From Zwartia vadi (GTDB lineage: Bacteria > Pseudomonadota > Gammaproteobacteria > Burkholderiales > Burkholderiaceae_B), in NCBI RefSeq assembly GCF_030410375.1, contig NZ_JAUHHE010000008.1, forward strand, positions 1 through 64,000: 64,000 nt of DNA, given 5' to 3'. Positions within the stretch are counted from its first letter, which is position 1, and every line of letters begins with the position of its first letter. Both the position numbers and the translations under genes were made by a program. Below are positions 42,873 to 50,927 of this stretch, in pieces. The notes beneath the pieces are model-generated. The model was not told where the DNA came from and ran no database searches. It was given only the letters and a program-made list of their open reading frames with translations.

Positions 42873-43967
42873 ATGGACCGTAGATCGTTTATTTCTAAAG
42901 CAGGTATTGCCGGCGCCGCCGGACTTTCAACAGTTGCTGCGCCAGCTATTGCGCAACGCAAGATTACGTGGCGCATGGTCACGACATGGCCCAAAAACTT
43001 CCCCGGAATGGGTGTGGGTGCGCAGCGTCTGGCGGATCGTATTACCGCAGCTTCCGCTGGTCAGTTGACTGTGCAGGTCTTCTCCGCCGGAGAGTTGGTC
43101 CCCGCGCTTCAGTCTATTGATGCCGTGATTGATGGTGGTGCCGAGATGTCTCACGGTGCCGCGTATTACTGGCAAAACAAAAGTGTCGGCCTCTCTTTCT
43201 TTACGGGTGTGCCCTTTGGTATGACCAGCCGCGAACTCGCAGCATGGGTGCGTTACCTGGGTGGTCAGCAAATTTGGGACGAAGTCTATGACCAGTTCGG
43301 TCTCCAGGGCTTTTTGTCTGGCGACACAGGCACGCAAGCTGGCGGTTGGTTCCCCAAGGAAATCCAGAGCCTGGATGACATCAAGGGCCTGCGTTTCCGC
43401 ACGCCTGGTCTGGGTGGTCAGGTGTGGGGCAAGCTGGGCGCTTCAGTGACCAACATGGCTGCTGGCGAGATTTTCCAGGCTTTGCAATCAGGTGCTTTGG
43501 ATGCAGCTGAGTTCGTCGGTCCCTATAACGATTTGGCACTTGGTTTCTACAAAGCTCGCAAGATTTATTACACCTCCAGCTTTATCGAGCCAGGCTTGGC
43601 GACTGAACTGGTGGTGAATAAAAAGAAATATCAGGCACTGCCTAAGAACTTGCAGGATCTCGTGCGCGATGTCTGCCAGGCTGAGTATGATCAGGTTGCC
43701 TCGGACTTTGCTGCCAACGATCCACGTGCTCTGCAGGTCCTGGTCAAGGATCATGGCGTCAAAGCCATCCCTCAGTTCCCTGATAGCGTGGTCGAAGCCG
43801 CTGCTAAAGCCTCGGCAGAATTGTTTGCTTCGATTCGTGACAAGGGTGACGCCTTGACCAAGAAAACGGCAGAAAGTTATGTTAAAGCTTTGAATATTGT
43901 GCGTACCAAGACTGAAGGCACGGATGCCCAGTTCATTGCTGCCCGTACCAAGTATTTCAAAGTTTAA
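42873..43967 (+). CDS. dctP: TRAP transporter solute receptor DctP (system 2, Tat-type signal)
   Basis: Periplasmic DctP-family receptor, 364 residues. The N terminus has DRRSFISKAG, a twin-arginine motif, and a hydrophobic core ending at AIA near residue 27, so export through Tat is likely. The stretch DIKGLRFRTPGLGGQVW and the ALQSGALDAAEFVGP block are close to the TakP group of 2-oxo acid receptors, which dimerise. GGAG lies before the ATG. It converges on the DctQM genes (44104-46067), its likely membrane partners, and they share one terminator. Ligand may be a 2-oxo or hydroxy acid. Confidence 0.92.
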   Translation: MDRRSFISKAGIAGAAGLSTVAAPAIAQRKITWRMVTTWPKNFPGMGVGAQRLADRITAASAGQLTVQVFSAGELVPALQSIDAVIDGGAEMSHGAAYYWQNKSVGLSFFTGVPFGMTSRELAAWVRYLGGQQIWDEVYDQFGLQGFLSGDTGTQAGGWFPKEIQSLDDIKGLRFRTPGLGGQVWGKLGASVTNMAAGEIFQALQSGALDAAEFVGPYNDLALGFYKARKIYYTSSFIEPGLATELVVNKKKYQALPKNLQDLVRDVCQAEYDQVASDFAANDPRALQVLVKDHGVKAIPQFPDSVVEAAAKASAELFASIRDKGDALTKKTAESYVKALNIVRTKTEGTDAQFIAARTKYFKV

Positions 43968-43979
43968 AGAGACGAGAGT

Positions 43980-44012
43980 TTTCAGGGCCTTTCGCAAACA
44001 GAGGTCCTGAAA
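43980..44012 (+). other. Hairpin in the DctP-2 3' untranslated region
   Basis: An 11-bp stem (43980-43990 with 44002-44012, one G-T pair) begins 13 bases after the DctP-2 stop. No T run follows. The true terminator lies about 22 bp further on, so this hairpin more likely protects the receptor mRNA 3' end. Confidence 0.45.
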
Positions 44013-44034
44013 GACATAGCAAAGCTCTAAAGTT

Positions 44035-44074
44035 AAAAGCCCGGAAATCTTGATGAGATCTCCGGGCTTTTTTT
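44035..44074. terminator. Bidirectional Rho-independent terminator
   Basis: AAAAGCCCGGA and TCCGGGCTTTT pair around an inner ATCT-AGAT stem with a single mismatch and a TGATG loop, and seven T residues follow on plus (68-74). It stops the DctP-2 transcript and, with four T residues on the other strand, probably also the convergent DctQM transcript. Confidence 0.9.
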
Positions 44075-44103
44075 CCGTTTGTCATTTCACATCGTCAAGT
44101 TAC

Positions 44104-45492
44104 CTAGTAAAGAAATTTCGGTAACCAAGTCACAAGCTCCGGGAAGATAAACAGGAGTGCCAAGGCAAAGACCTGAAGAAACACAAAGGGGATGACGCCT
44201 TTGTAAATCATACCTGTCGACACACTATTTGGTGCGACGCCCCTTAGATAAAAGAGGGAAAAGCCAAAAGGAGGTGTGAGAAAGCTGGTTTGCAAGTTCA
44301 CACCCACCATCACACCTAACCAAATAGGATCAAGCCCCAGCATCAGCAAGATTGGCGCGGTAATCGGTATGACGATGAAAATAATCTCAAAGGTGTCCAA
44401 GATAAAACCAAGGACAAACATGATGATCATCACGACGATCATGGCACCGATCGCACCGCCAGGCAGTCCCGAGAGGAACTCGTGCACCAGATTGTCTCCG
44501 CCCATTTGACGGAAAACGATCGAGAACACGGACGCACCAAACAAAATGATGAAGATCATCGAGGTGATGGTGGCAGTCGATATGGCTGCTTCGCGCAATA
44601 CCTTTAGGGACAAGCGCCACCTTAGGGCAGCGAGGACTGTCGCGCCGACTGCGCCAACAGACGCGGCTTCGGTCGGTGTGGCGATGCCCGCCAAGATTGA
44701 ACCGAGCACCGCGATGATGAGCAGCAGCGGAGGCACCATTGCAGTGATGACCTCTTTGAAAATGCCTTTTTTCTCCTCGTCACTGAAGGGTGTAGCCGGA
44801 CATGATTTCGGGTCGAAAATGGCTTTGAAAATCATCCACCCCAAATACAACAGTACAAGCATCATGCCGGGAATGAAGGCCCCCGCGAATAAATCACCCA
44901 CGGATACGGGGGTGGGTGCGAAATTGCCTTTAGCCATCTGCACTTGTGAGTTGATGCCCGCAAGCATATCGGCCATGAAGATCAGCACGGTGGAGGGGGG
45001 GATAATCTGTCCGAGAGTGCCTGAGGCACAGATCACACCACTGGCCAGCTTGGGGTCATAGCCCGCTCTGAGCATGGCGGGTAAAGAGATCAGACCCATG
45101 GTGACGACTGTTGCACCCACCACGCCCGTTGAAGCGGCGAGCAGGGCGCCTACCAAAATCACGGAGATCCCCAGGCCGCCACGAACATTACCAAAGAGTT
45201 TGCCCATCGTGAGCAACAATTCCTCGGCGATCTTGGAGCGCTCCAGCATCACACCCATAAAGACAAATAGGGGAACGGCTACAAGGACCTCATTAGTCAT
45301 GAAGCCAATGTAGCGTCCGGCGAGTGAGGCCAAGTTCGAGAAGTCAAAGACCTCAAGGTAGTAGCCGATCGCCCCAAAAATCAATGAGGTGCCGGCAAGT
45401 GAAAAAGCCACTGGAAAGCCCAGCATGAGCATGCCAATCACGCCAAAGAACATCAGTCCAGCAAGAATTTCACCAATCAGAACGTGATCCAT
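44104..45492 (-). CDS. dctM: TRAP transporter large permease DctM (system 2)
   Basis: Large TRAP membrane subunit, 462 residues with about 12 helices. It is longer than the first DctM and has an inserted loop around 215-250 (FDPKSCPATPFSDEEKKG), as in the DctM partners of TakP-type receptors. Family motifs are LGQIIPPSTVLIFMADML near 153-170 and LTPPFGFSLFYLRG near 407-420. Candidate starts are GTG 45501, ATG 45498 and ATG 45492; AAGGAG at 45501-45506 is correctly spaced only for 45492. It follows DctQ with its stop nearby, and its receptor is presumably DctP-2. Confidence 0.92.
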   Translation of the reverse strand: MDHVLIGEILAGLMFFGVIGMLMLGFPVAFSLAGTSLIFGAIGYYLEVFDFSNLASLAGRYIGFMTNEVLVAVPLFVFMGVMLERSKIAEELLLTMGKLFGNVRGGLGISVILVGALLAASTGVVGATVVTMGLISLPAMLRAGYDPKLASGVICASGTLGQIIPPSTVLIFMADMLAGINSQVQMAKGNFAPTPVSVGDLFAGAFIPGMMLVLLYLGWMIFKAIFDPKSCPATPFSDEEKKGIFKEVITAMVPPLLLIIAVLGSILAGIATPTEAASVGAVGATVLAALRWRLSLKVLREAAISTATITSMIFIILFGASVFSIVFRQMGGDNLVHEFLSGLPGGAIGAMIVVMIIMFVLGFILDTFEIIFIVIPITAPILLMLGLDPIWLGVMVGVNLQTSFLTPPFGFSLFYLRGVAPNSVSTGMIYKGVIPFVFLQVFALALLFIFPELVTWLPKFLY

Positions 45493-45497
45493 GTCCA

Positions 45498-46067
45498 TCA
45501 CTCCTTACCTGTCGCATGCGCGATTGTGGGGTAACGGAAGTCTTCGGGTATGAGCTCGTCCCGCTTGGCGAGTACTAAAACAGATCGGATCACCATCGCG
45601 ATTCCTTGCAAGGTGACAAGCGTCACAAACACGAGAATAAAGCTTTTCAGCACATAGAGTCCGGGCATACCACCGACGTTGGCGGAGTTTTCCATCAGGC
45701 GCCATGACCGTTGCACATAAGGCAATCCGATGTCATAAATCGCATACATGAAGGGAAATAAAAACAAACAAACGCCGATCAAGTCAGCGATTGCTTTTTT
45801 TCGAGGGGCAGAGGGTCGATAAAAAATATCCACCCGCACATGGTCCTCGCGAAACAGGGCAAAGCCCGCCACGGCAGTAAACATCACGCCGTTGAGCCAT
45901 ACATATAAATCTTGCATCCATAATCTGGTTGAAGAAAAAATATACCGCTCCACAACCACTGCAAAGCAGACCAACACAATGGCCACAGCGCACCAGGCAA
46001 ATACGTTGCCGATGACCTTGTTAAGACCATTAATTGATCGCATAATCGCCGCTAGGATGTTTAGCAT
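45498..46067 (-). CDS. dctQ: TRAP transporter small permease DctQ (system 2)
   Basis: Small TRAP membrane subunit, 189 residues with four predicted helices (about 16-37, 48-68, 88-108 and 130-158). ATG 46067 has TGGAG five to eight bases upstream and is preferred over ATG 46091. It precedes the DctM gene with no gap. It is divergent from the AtuA pair across 104 bp, which holds a CCTAGGTTT half-site shared with the DctP-2 promoter. Confidence 0.88.
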   Translation of the reverse strand: MLNILAAIMRSINGLNKVIGNVFAWCAVAIVLVCFAVVVERYIFSSTRLWMQDLYVWLNGVMFTAVAGFALFREDHVRVDIFYRPSAPRKKAIADLIGVCLFLFPFMYAIYDIGLPYVQRSWRLMENSANVGGMPGLYVLKSFILVFVTLVTLQGIAMVIRSVLVLAKRDELIPEDFRYPTIAHATGKE

Positions 46068-46143
46068 GCGGTTCTCCAATTGGACTTTCAAACCGGCAAT
46101 TTTAATGCAGTGGCATGTATAGACCGCACTTTCGCGGGTTTGC

Positions 46144-46152
46144 CCTAGGTTT
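46144..46152 (+). promoter_or_regulatory. CCTAGGTTT half-site between DctQM and AtuA genes
   Basis: This 9-mer equals the right arm of the palindrome in front of the DctP-2 gene (42789-42797). It lies in the divergent gap between DctQ (start 46067) and the AtuA-like gene (start 46172). The matching left arm is absent, so this is a half-site at best. Because CTAG is scarce in proteobacteria, the match deserves note. Confidence 0.4.
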
Positions 46153-46171
46153 GAGTAAGGGATGAGACAGA

Positions 46172-46537
46172 ATGAAACGTATTACTTTGCGTGAAATCGC
46201 GCATTCCAGATCGGGCGAGAAGGGTAATCACTCGAATGTGTCTGTAATTGCTTATCGGCAAGAAGACTACCCGCTACTTGTAAAGCTTGTGACTGTCGAG
46301 GCTGTCAAAAAGCTGTACGGACCCATCACCAAGGGGCAGATCACGCGTTATTTGGTGCCTTTGATCGGTGGAATGAATTTTGTGCTTGAGGATGTTCTCG
46401 AAGGGGGACGCTCCCGTACTTTGGCTTTCGAGGAGTCTGGCAAGGCGCTTTCATCATTGATGCTCACCATGGAAATTGAGGTTCCAGATGATTTTGTCGA
46501 ACGATCCGTACAAGTCAAAAAAGGAGTCGCCGCATGA
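46172..46537 (+). CDS. AtuA-like ferredoxin-fold small protein
   Basis: Small protein of 121 residues matching the domain that forms the C-terminal part of full-length AtuA proteins and is a separate chain in many bacteria. The start LREIAHSRSGEKGNHSNVSVIA (about 6-27, split here by a GEKGN loop) is the family hallmark. It overlaps the following AtuA gene by four bases, as expected for subunits of one complex. A GATGAG stretch precedes the ATG. Function is known only by association with acyclic terpene or acid catabolism. Confidence 0.85.
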   Translation: MKRITLREIAHSRSGEKGNHSNVSVIAYRQEDYPLLVKLVTVEAVKKLYGPITKGQITRYLVPLIGGMNFVLEDVLEGGRSRTLAFEESGKALSSLMLTMEIEVPDDFVERSVQVKKGVAA

Positions 46538-47928
46538 AGAAGATTCGCTTAGGCTCCGCGACGGGTTGGGCGCGAGACCGTTTTGAACCGGCTAGCCAGT
46601 TGGTGCGGGATGGCAAGGTTGATTACCTTTGCTTTGATTCGATGTCAGAGGTCACCATGAGCGCCGCACAGGTGCAAAGGATGGAGGATGCCCGGACCTT
46701 GCCTTATGACCCGTATCTTGAGCCTAGAATGGAACCCATTCTGCGAGACTGTAAAGAAAAAGGGATCAAGATCATCACCAATCAGGGCTGGCTGGATCCT
46801 GAGGCTGCGATTGACAAGGTGCTGGAGATCGCCAAGCGCAAAGGCATCACGAACCTGAAGGTTGCCGCAGTCTGTGGCGGGATCATTGCTGATCGTATCG
46901 CCGATATGGGGCTGAACTTTATTGAAACGGGGGCGCCAATCGCACAGCGCCGTGAGGATATTGTGTCGGCTGAAGTCTATCTGGGCGCCCGAGGCATCGT
47001 TGAGGCTTTGAAACAGGGAGCGGATGTAGTGATTACCACCCGAGTCGCTGATGCGTGCGTCTACCTCGGGCCGTTGGCCTATGAGTTCAATTGGGATTTC
47101 AACGACCATCACTTGATGGCTAAAGGGATGATCATTGGGCACCTCCTCGAGTGTGGCACGCAGATTAGCGGTGGTTATTTTGCAGACCCTGGTTACAAGG
47201 ATGTCCCGAATCTTCATGACGTCGGTAATCCGATCGTCGAGGTGACTGAAGATCGGGTCATCATCAGTAAATTACCGGGAACGGGTGGCGTTGTTTCAGA
47301 GCAAACTTGCAAGGAGCAACTCATCTACGAAGTGCAAGATCCGAGCCGATACTTTTGCCCTGATGTTATTGCTGATTTAACTAAAGTGAGTTTTAAGCAG
47401 ATCGCGAAAGACGAGGTCGAGGTCTTCATTCATGAAGCGGGTTTGCCCAGAACACCAACCCTCAAAGCCCTAGTGGGTTTGAATGAGGGTTTTATGACCG
47501 AGGAGATGGTGCTGTTTGCGGGGCCTGGTGCGCTTGCGCGCGCTGAGCTCACCAAAGATATCCTGAGAGAGCGTTTCAAGCGCGTCAATTTAGTTGCGCA
47601 AGAGCTGCGTATGGACTTCGTAGGTATGAATGCCGTCCATCGCGAGTCCTCTCCAAAGCCAGAAGTTGAGCCTTACGAGGTTGTTTTGCGTTTGGCATTG
47701 AAAACAAAAACGCGGGCTGAGGCAGACAAGTTGCGCAGGGAGGTTGATCCGTTAGCCGTCAATGGTGCGTCCGGGACTGGGAAATGGGCGACGAGTTCGC
47801 CAGGTTCACGGGTGAGGCCCGTGGTGGGTTTGTGTTCAGCACTCGTGCCGCGGGAGCTGATTCCCGCGACACTCGTTGTGAAGGATCTGACAGGCCGGCG
47901 TCAAGAAAGTCCTGTACCGGACGCCTGA
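46534..47928 (+). CDS. AtuA-family protein (DUF1446)
   Basis: Member of the AtuA/DUF1446 family, 464 residues, named for acyclic terpene utilisation in Pseudomonas, but most members are not tied to terpenes. GSATGWARDRFEPA opens the chain (about 7-20), and AAVCGGIIADR (about 112-122), TTRVADACVYLGPLA (about 170-184) and GASGTGKW (about 413-420) are family stretches. It has no carboxylase subunits nearby, unlike the Atu cluster. Translation is coupled to the small AtuA-like protein. With the TRAP genes next door it may process a transported hydroxy or oxo acid; this is inference. Confidence 0.88.
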   Translation: MKKIRLGSATGWARDRFEPASQLVRDGKVDYLCFDSMSEVTMSAAQVQRMEDARTLPYDPYLEPRMEPILRDCKEKGIKIITNQGWLDPEAAIDKVLEIAKRKGITNLKVAAVCGGIIADRIADMGLNFIETGAPIAQRREDIVSAEVYLGARGIVEALKQGADVVITTRVADACVYLGPLAYEFNWDFNDHHLMAKGMIIGHLLECGTQISGGYFADPGYKDVPNLHDVGNPIVEVTEDRVIISKLPGTGGVVSEQTCKEQLIYEVQDPSRYFCPDVIADLTKVSFKQIAKDEVEVFIHEAGLPRTPTLKALVGLNEGFMTEEMVLFAGPGALARAELTKDILRERFKRVNLVAQELRMDFVGMNAVHRESSPKPEVEPYEVVLRLALKTKTRAEADKLRREVDPLAVNGASGTGKWATSSPGSRVRPVVGLCSALVPRELIPATLVVKDLTGRRQESPVPDA

Positions 47929-47949
47929 CCTTTCAGTGCGCAGACCGCG

Positions 47950-48927
47950 TTACTGGGGCTCGACACCTGCTTTCTTGAACAGATCGGCCCACTGGGGGAC
48001 TTGCTGTTTAACTTTGGCGTCCAAGGCAGCGGGGTTGGCTTCTTTGGTCAGAACTTGCGCACCGAGGCCAGCCATGCGTTCCTGGAACTTTGGATCGGCC
48101 AGACCGGCTTGCAAAGCTTCTAGAAGCTTTGCGCGAACGGGTGCGGGTGTATTTTTGGGTACCCACATACCGTGCCAGATGCCGACCTGGAAGTCTTTAA
48201 AGCCAGACTCATCCATGGTTGGTAAATCAGGCAGGGTCGCGACGCGTTCCTTGCTTGTCACAGCGTAGGCTTTAATCGTATTGGCTTTGATTTGTTGTGT
48301 TGTGTTGGTCGTTTGGTCACACAGCAAATCCACTTGCTTGCCAACCAGATCATTCATCGCTGGACCTGTGCCTTTGTAGGGAACAGTCAGCAGATCAACG
48401 CCCACGCCGTTGGCAAACATGACTCCGCACAGATGGGAAGCTGCACCAATACCCGCATTGGCCAAAGAGACCTTGTCTTTGTTTTTCTTGACGTATTCCA
48501 CCAACTCTTTGATGTTGTTGGCCGGGAAATCAGAGCGACCCACGATTGTCATGGGAACATCTACTACCAAACCAATTGGCTCAAAGCCTTCAATCGGGTG
48601 GTAGTTTGGTTTTTTGTAGAGAGAGGGGGCAGTGGTAAATCCCACGTGCATCAGAAGAACCGTATAACCGTCAGGATTGGCTCGTGACACATAGGAACTG
48701 CCGACTGTGCCGCCCGCACCCGCTTTGTTCTCGACGATCACGTTTTGCTTCAAGGTAGGACGCATGGCTTCAGCCAGTGAGCGGGCGACGTTGTCTGTGG
48801 GGCCGCCAGCGGCGAAGGGCACTACCATATTGATGGGTTTGGAGGGGTAGTTGTCTGCGCTTTGTGCTGAAGCTGAAAACGCCACAACAGACAACAAGGC
48901 ACCAAGGGTGAGTGAAAACGTTTTCAT
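47950..48927 (-). CDS. Bug/TctC-family solute receptor 5
   Basis: Periplasmic Bug receptor, 325 residues, signal peptide ending at ASA near residue 21. Motifs PFAAGGPTD (37-45), VENKAGAGGTVGSS and NPDGYTVLL are present. A cysteine pair, LCGVMFAN and LLCDQTTN, is unusual for this family and could form a disulfide. GGAG precedes the ATG. It is divergent from the glutathione S-transferase gene and converges on the AtuA gene, with 21 bp between stops and no hairpin. Confidence 0.92.
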   Translation of the reverse strand: MKTFSLTLGALLSVVAFSASAQSADNYPSKPINMVVPFAAGGPTDNVARSLAEAMRPTLKQNVIVENKAGAGGTVGSSYVSRANPDGYTVLLMHVGFTTAPSLYKKPNYHPIEGFEPIGLVVDVPMTIVGRSDFPANNIKELVEYVKKNKDKVSLANAGIGAASHLCGVMFANGVGVDLLTVPYKGTGPAMNDLVGKQVDLLCDQTTNTTQQIKANTIKAYAVTSKERVATLPDLPTMDESGFKDFQVGIWHGMWVPKNTPAPVRAKLLEALQAGLADPKFQERMAGLGAQVLTKEANPAALDAKVKQQVPQWADLFKKAGVEPQ

Positions 48928-49237
48928 CGTGGCTCCGAAATCAACTAATGGAATAGGGAAATTATTGTTAGCGAGCTGAATAATTTTTATAACGACAGAA
49001 ATAACGACAGAAAAAATACAGAATTAGTATCTAAAACCTAGATCAGGTGGCACTAAATCGCGAAAAATTATAACGAATGAACGTTTTAGGTTCAGGTAAG
49101 AACATAAAAAGTAAGGGCTTTGGCGTACGCCTCTTCGAATAGGGGTGCCTCAGAGATGATTTGTGTCTTTAAGAGCAGAGAATGGGTATAGTCAGTCGTT
49201 AACGAAAAAATCATTCACAAAAACAGAGACTATTCCT
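48928..49237. promoter_or_regulatory. Divergent intergenic region (Bug 5 / GST)
   Basis: The longest gene-free stretch, 310 bp and AT-rich. It holds a direct 12-bp repeat ATAACGACAGAA (48989-49000 and 49001-49012), an AAAACCTAGATC stretch near 49030, a 10-bp palindrome GGCGTACGCC at 49122-49131, and TGGGTATAGT at 49183-49192, which reads as a -10 box for the GST gene. I see no RNA gene or small ORF with a ribosome site. Confidence 0.55.
49183..49192 (+). promoter_or_regulatory. Putative -10 region of the GST gene
   Basis: TGGGTATAGT contains a TATAGT -10 box 45 bases before the GST start. The same ten bases occur before Bug receptor 8 (51972-51981). No good -35 hexamer is seen at either place, so both promoters may depend on an activator. 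Confidence 0.4.
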
Positions 49238-49864
49238 ATGACGATCCAGTTTTTTTCATTCGATACACCGAACGGACGCAAGATTTCCGTGGCACTCGAA
49301 GAAATGGGCCTGCCCTATACGGTCACACCAGTCGATATTGGCAAGGATGAACAGTTCAAGCCTGATTTCCTGAAAATCAGTCCAAATAACAAAATCCCGG
49401 CGATCATTGATCCGGATGGCCCGGATGGCAAACCCATCAGTGTTTTTGAGTCTGGCGCGATTCTGATCTACCTGGCAGAGAAAACCGGTAAGTTTCTTCC
49501 AGCAAAAGGTGCGGCTCGGGTTGCGGTGCTTGAATGGCTGATGTTTCAGATGGCGGGTTTTGGACCAATCCCTGGCCAAGTTCATCATTTTCTAGGTTTG
49601 GCCAATGAGGACGACAAGCGCTACGGCGTCCAGCGGTTCATGAATGAAACGCGCCGTTTGTATGGTGTGATGGACCGCAGACTGGCTGAGCACGCTTTTT
49701 TTGCGGGCGAGATCTCCATTGCTGATTTTGCAATATTGGGTTGGGTATGGAGGCACCCCCGTCATCAGGTCGACTTGGCTGACTTTCCAAATGTGAAACG
49801 TTGGTACGAGGTCATGATGGCGCGTCCAGCCGTGCAGCGCGGTTTTGCCGTGGCATTGAAATAA
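49238..49864 (+). CDS. Glutathione S-transferase family protein
   Basis: Glutathione S-transferase, 208 residues, N-terminal thioredoxin-like domain (1-80) and helical C-terminal domain (about 90-208). The N-terminal NGRKISVALEEMGL and the ESGAILIYLAEKTG glutathione-binding motif (about 68-81) match the YfcG/YghU-like or Nu-class enzymes. The start at 49238 fits the fold; an upstream frame to 49163 has no support. It lies 36 bp ahead of three Bug genes. Conjugation or reduction of an electrophilic substrate, or peroxide defence, is possible. Confidence 0.9.
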   Translation: MTIQFFSFDTPNGRKISVALEEMGLPYTVTPVDIGKDEQFKPDFLKISPNNKIPAIIDPDGPDGKPISVFESGAILIYLAEKTGKFLPAKGAARVAVLEWLMFQMAGFGPIPGQVHHFLGLANEDDKRYGVQRFMNETRRLYGVMDRRLAEHAFFAGEISIADFAILGWVWRHPRHQVDLADFPNVKRWYEVMMARPAVQRGFAVALK

Positions 49865-49900
49865 TTATTTTTGGCGGTTTCAAGTTCAAAGGAGACAACA

Positions 49901-50902
49901 ATGAAAATGAATGGATTCAATCTCAAGAAAATTTGTGCAAGCGTGCTGTTGCTGACAGGCGTTTCACTCAACGCCAGTTTGTCCCACGCGCAAACGGCTG
50001 ATAACTATCCAAGCAAGACGATCAAGCTAGTCGTTCCGTTTGCGCCTGGTGGCGTGACGGATACAAGCGGTCGGATTCTGGCGGAAGGATTATCCAAGCG
50101 ACTCGGGCAGCAAGTTGTCGTGGAAAACAAACCAGGCGCCTCTGGAAATATTGGTGCGCAAATGGTGGCGACATCTCCGGCTGACGGCTACACACTCTTT
50201 CTGGCGCTGGATGGCACGCTTGTGATCAATCCGCATGCGTATTCCAAAATCGGCTTTGATACGATCAAGGATTTTGCGCCTGTCGCAAAGATCGGTAACT
50301 CAGTCATTATTTTGGCCGCTAATCCCGCTGTGAAAGCAAAGAATTTGAAAGAGCTGGTCGCTCTCGCGAACGCCACGCCGGGTGGGTTGTCTTACGGGAC
50401 TTCCGGTAACGCCAGCATCGTGCATCTCGCGGGTGAGTTGCTCAAGCAGCAGTCGAACTCCAATTTTGTCCACGTTGCCTATAAGGGTGGCGGTCCAGCC
50501 GTGGCCGATGCATTGGCCGGTCATATCCCGTTGACGTTTGCTTCCGCGGCGTCTATCAATCAGCATCTGAAGGCTGGAAAACTGGTTGCTCTGGGCGTGC
50601 CAAGCGCAACGCGTTCCGCCGCCTATCCCGACATTCCGACATTTAAAGAGTCGGGTATCCCCGGTATTGAATTGAATTCCTGGGTCGGTATCATGGCTCC
50701 GGCAAAGACACCTGCAAACATCATCGAGAAGTTGAATAAAGAGATCAATGCGGTCCTGCAAGATCCTGCAGTCAAGGCAAAGCTGCTTGGTTCTGGTATT
50801 GAGGCTTCGAATGTCACGCCTGCGCAGTTTGGCCAGGAAATTCAACGCGATTTGGAGATGTACAAGCCCGTCGTTGAAAAGGCTGGGATCAAGGTAAATT
50901 GA
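49901..50902 (+). CDS. Bug/TctC-family solute receptor 6
   Basis: Periplasmic Bug receptor, 333 residues, signal peptide ending at SHA near residue 30. PFAPGGVTDTS (47-57), VENKPGASGNIGA and ADGYTLFL are close to receptor 1, and both share a DGT-VINPH stretch and KDFAPV, so these two are paralogues 45 kb apart. AGGAG lies eight bases before the ATG. First of three receptors in a row, with 25 bp to the next. No enzyme shares this short operon apart from the GST upstream. Confidence 0.92.
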   Translation: MKMNGFNLKKICASVLLLTGVSLNASLSHAQTADNYPSKTIKLVVPFAPGGVTDTSGRILAEGLSKRLGQQVVVENKPGASGNIGAQMVATSPADGYTLFLALDGTLVINPHAYSKIGFDTIKDFAPVAKIGNSVIILAANPAVKAKNLKELVALANATPGGLSYGTSGNASIVHLAGELLKQQSNSNFVHVAYKGGGPAVADALAGHIPLTFASAASINQHLKAGKLVALGVPSATRSAAYPDIPTFKESGIPGIELNSWVGIMAPAKTPANIIEKLNKEINAVLQDPAVKAKLLGSGIEASNVTPAQFGQEIQRDLEMYKPVVEKAGIKVN

Positions 50903-50927
50903 TGTAAAGATCGTCAGGAGACAAGAA

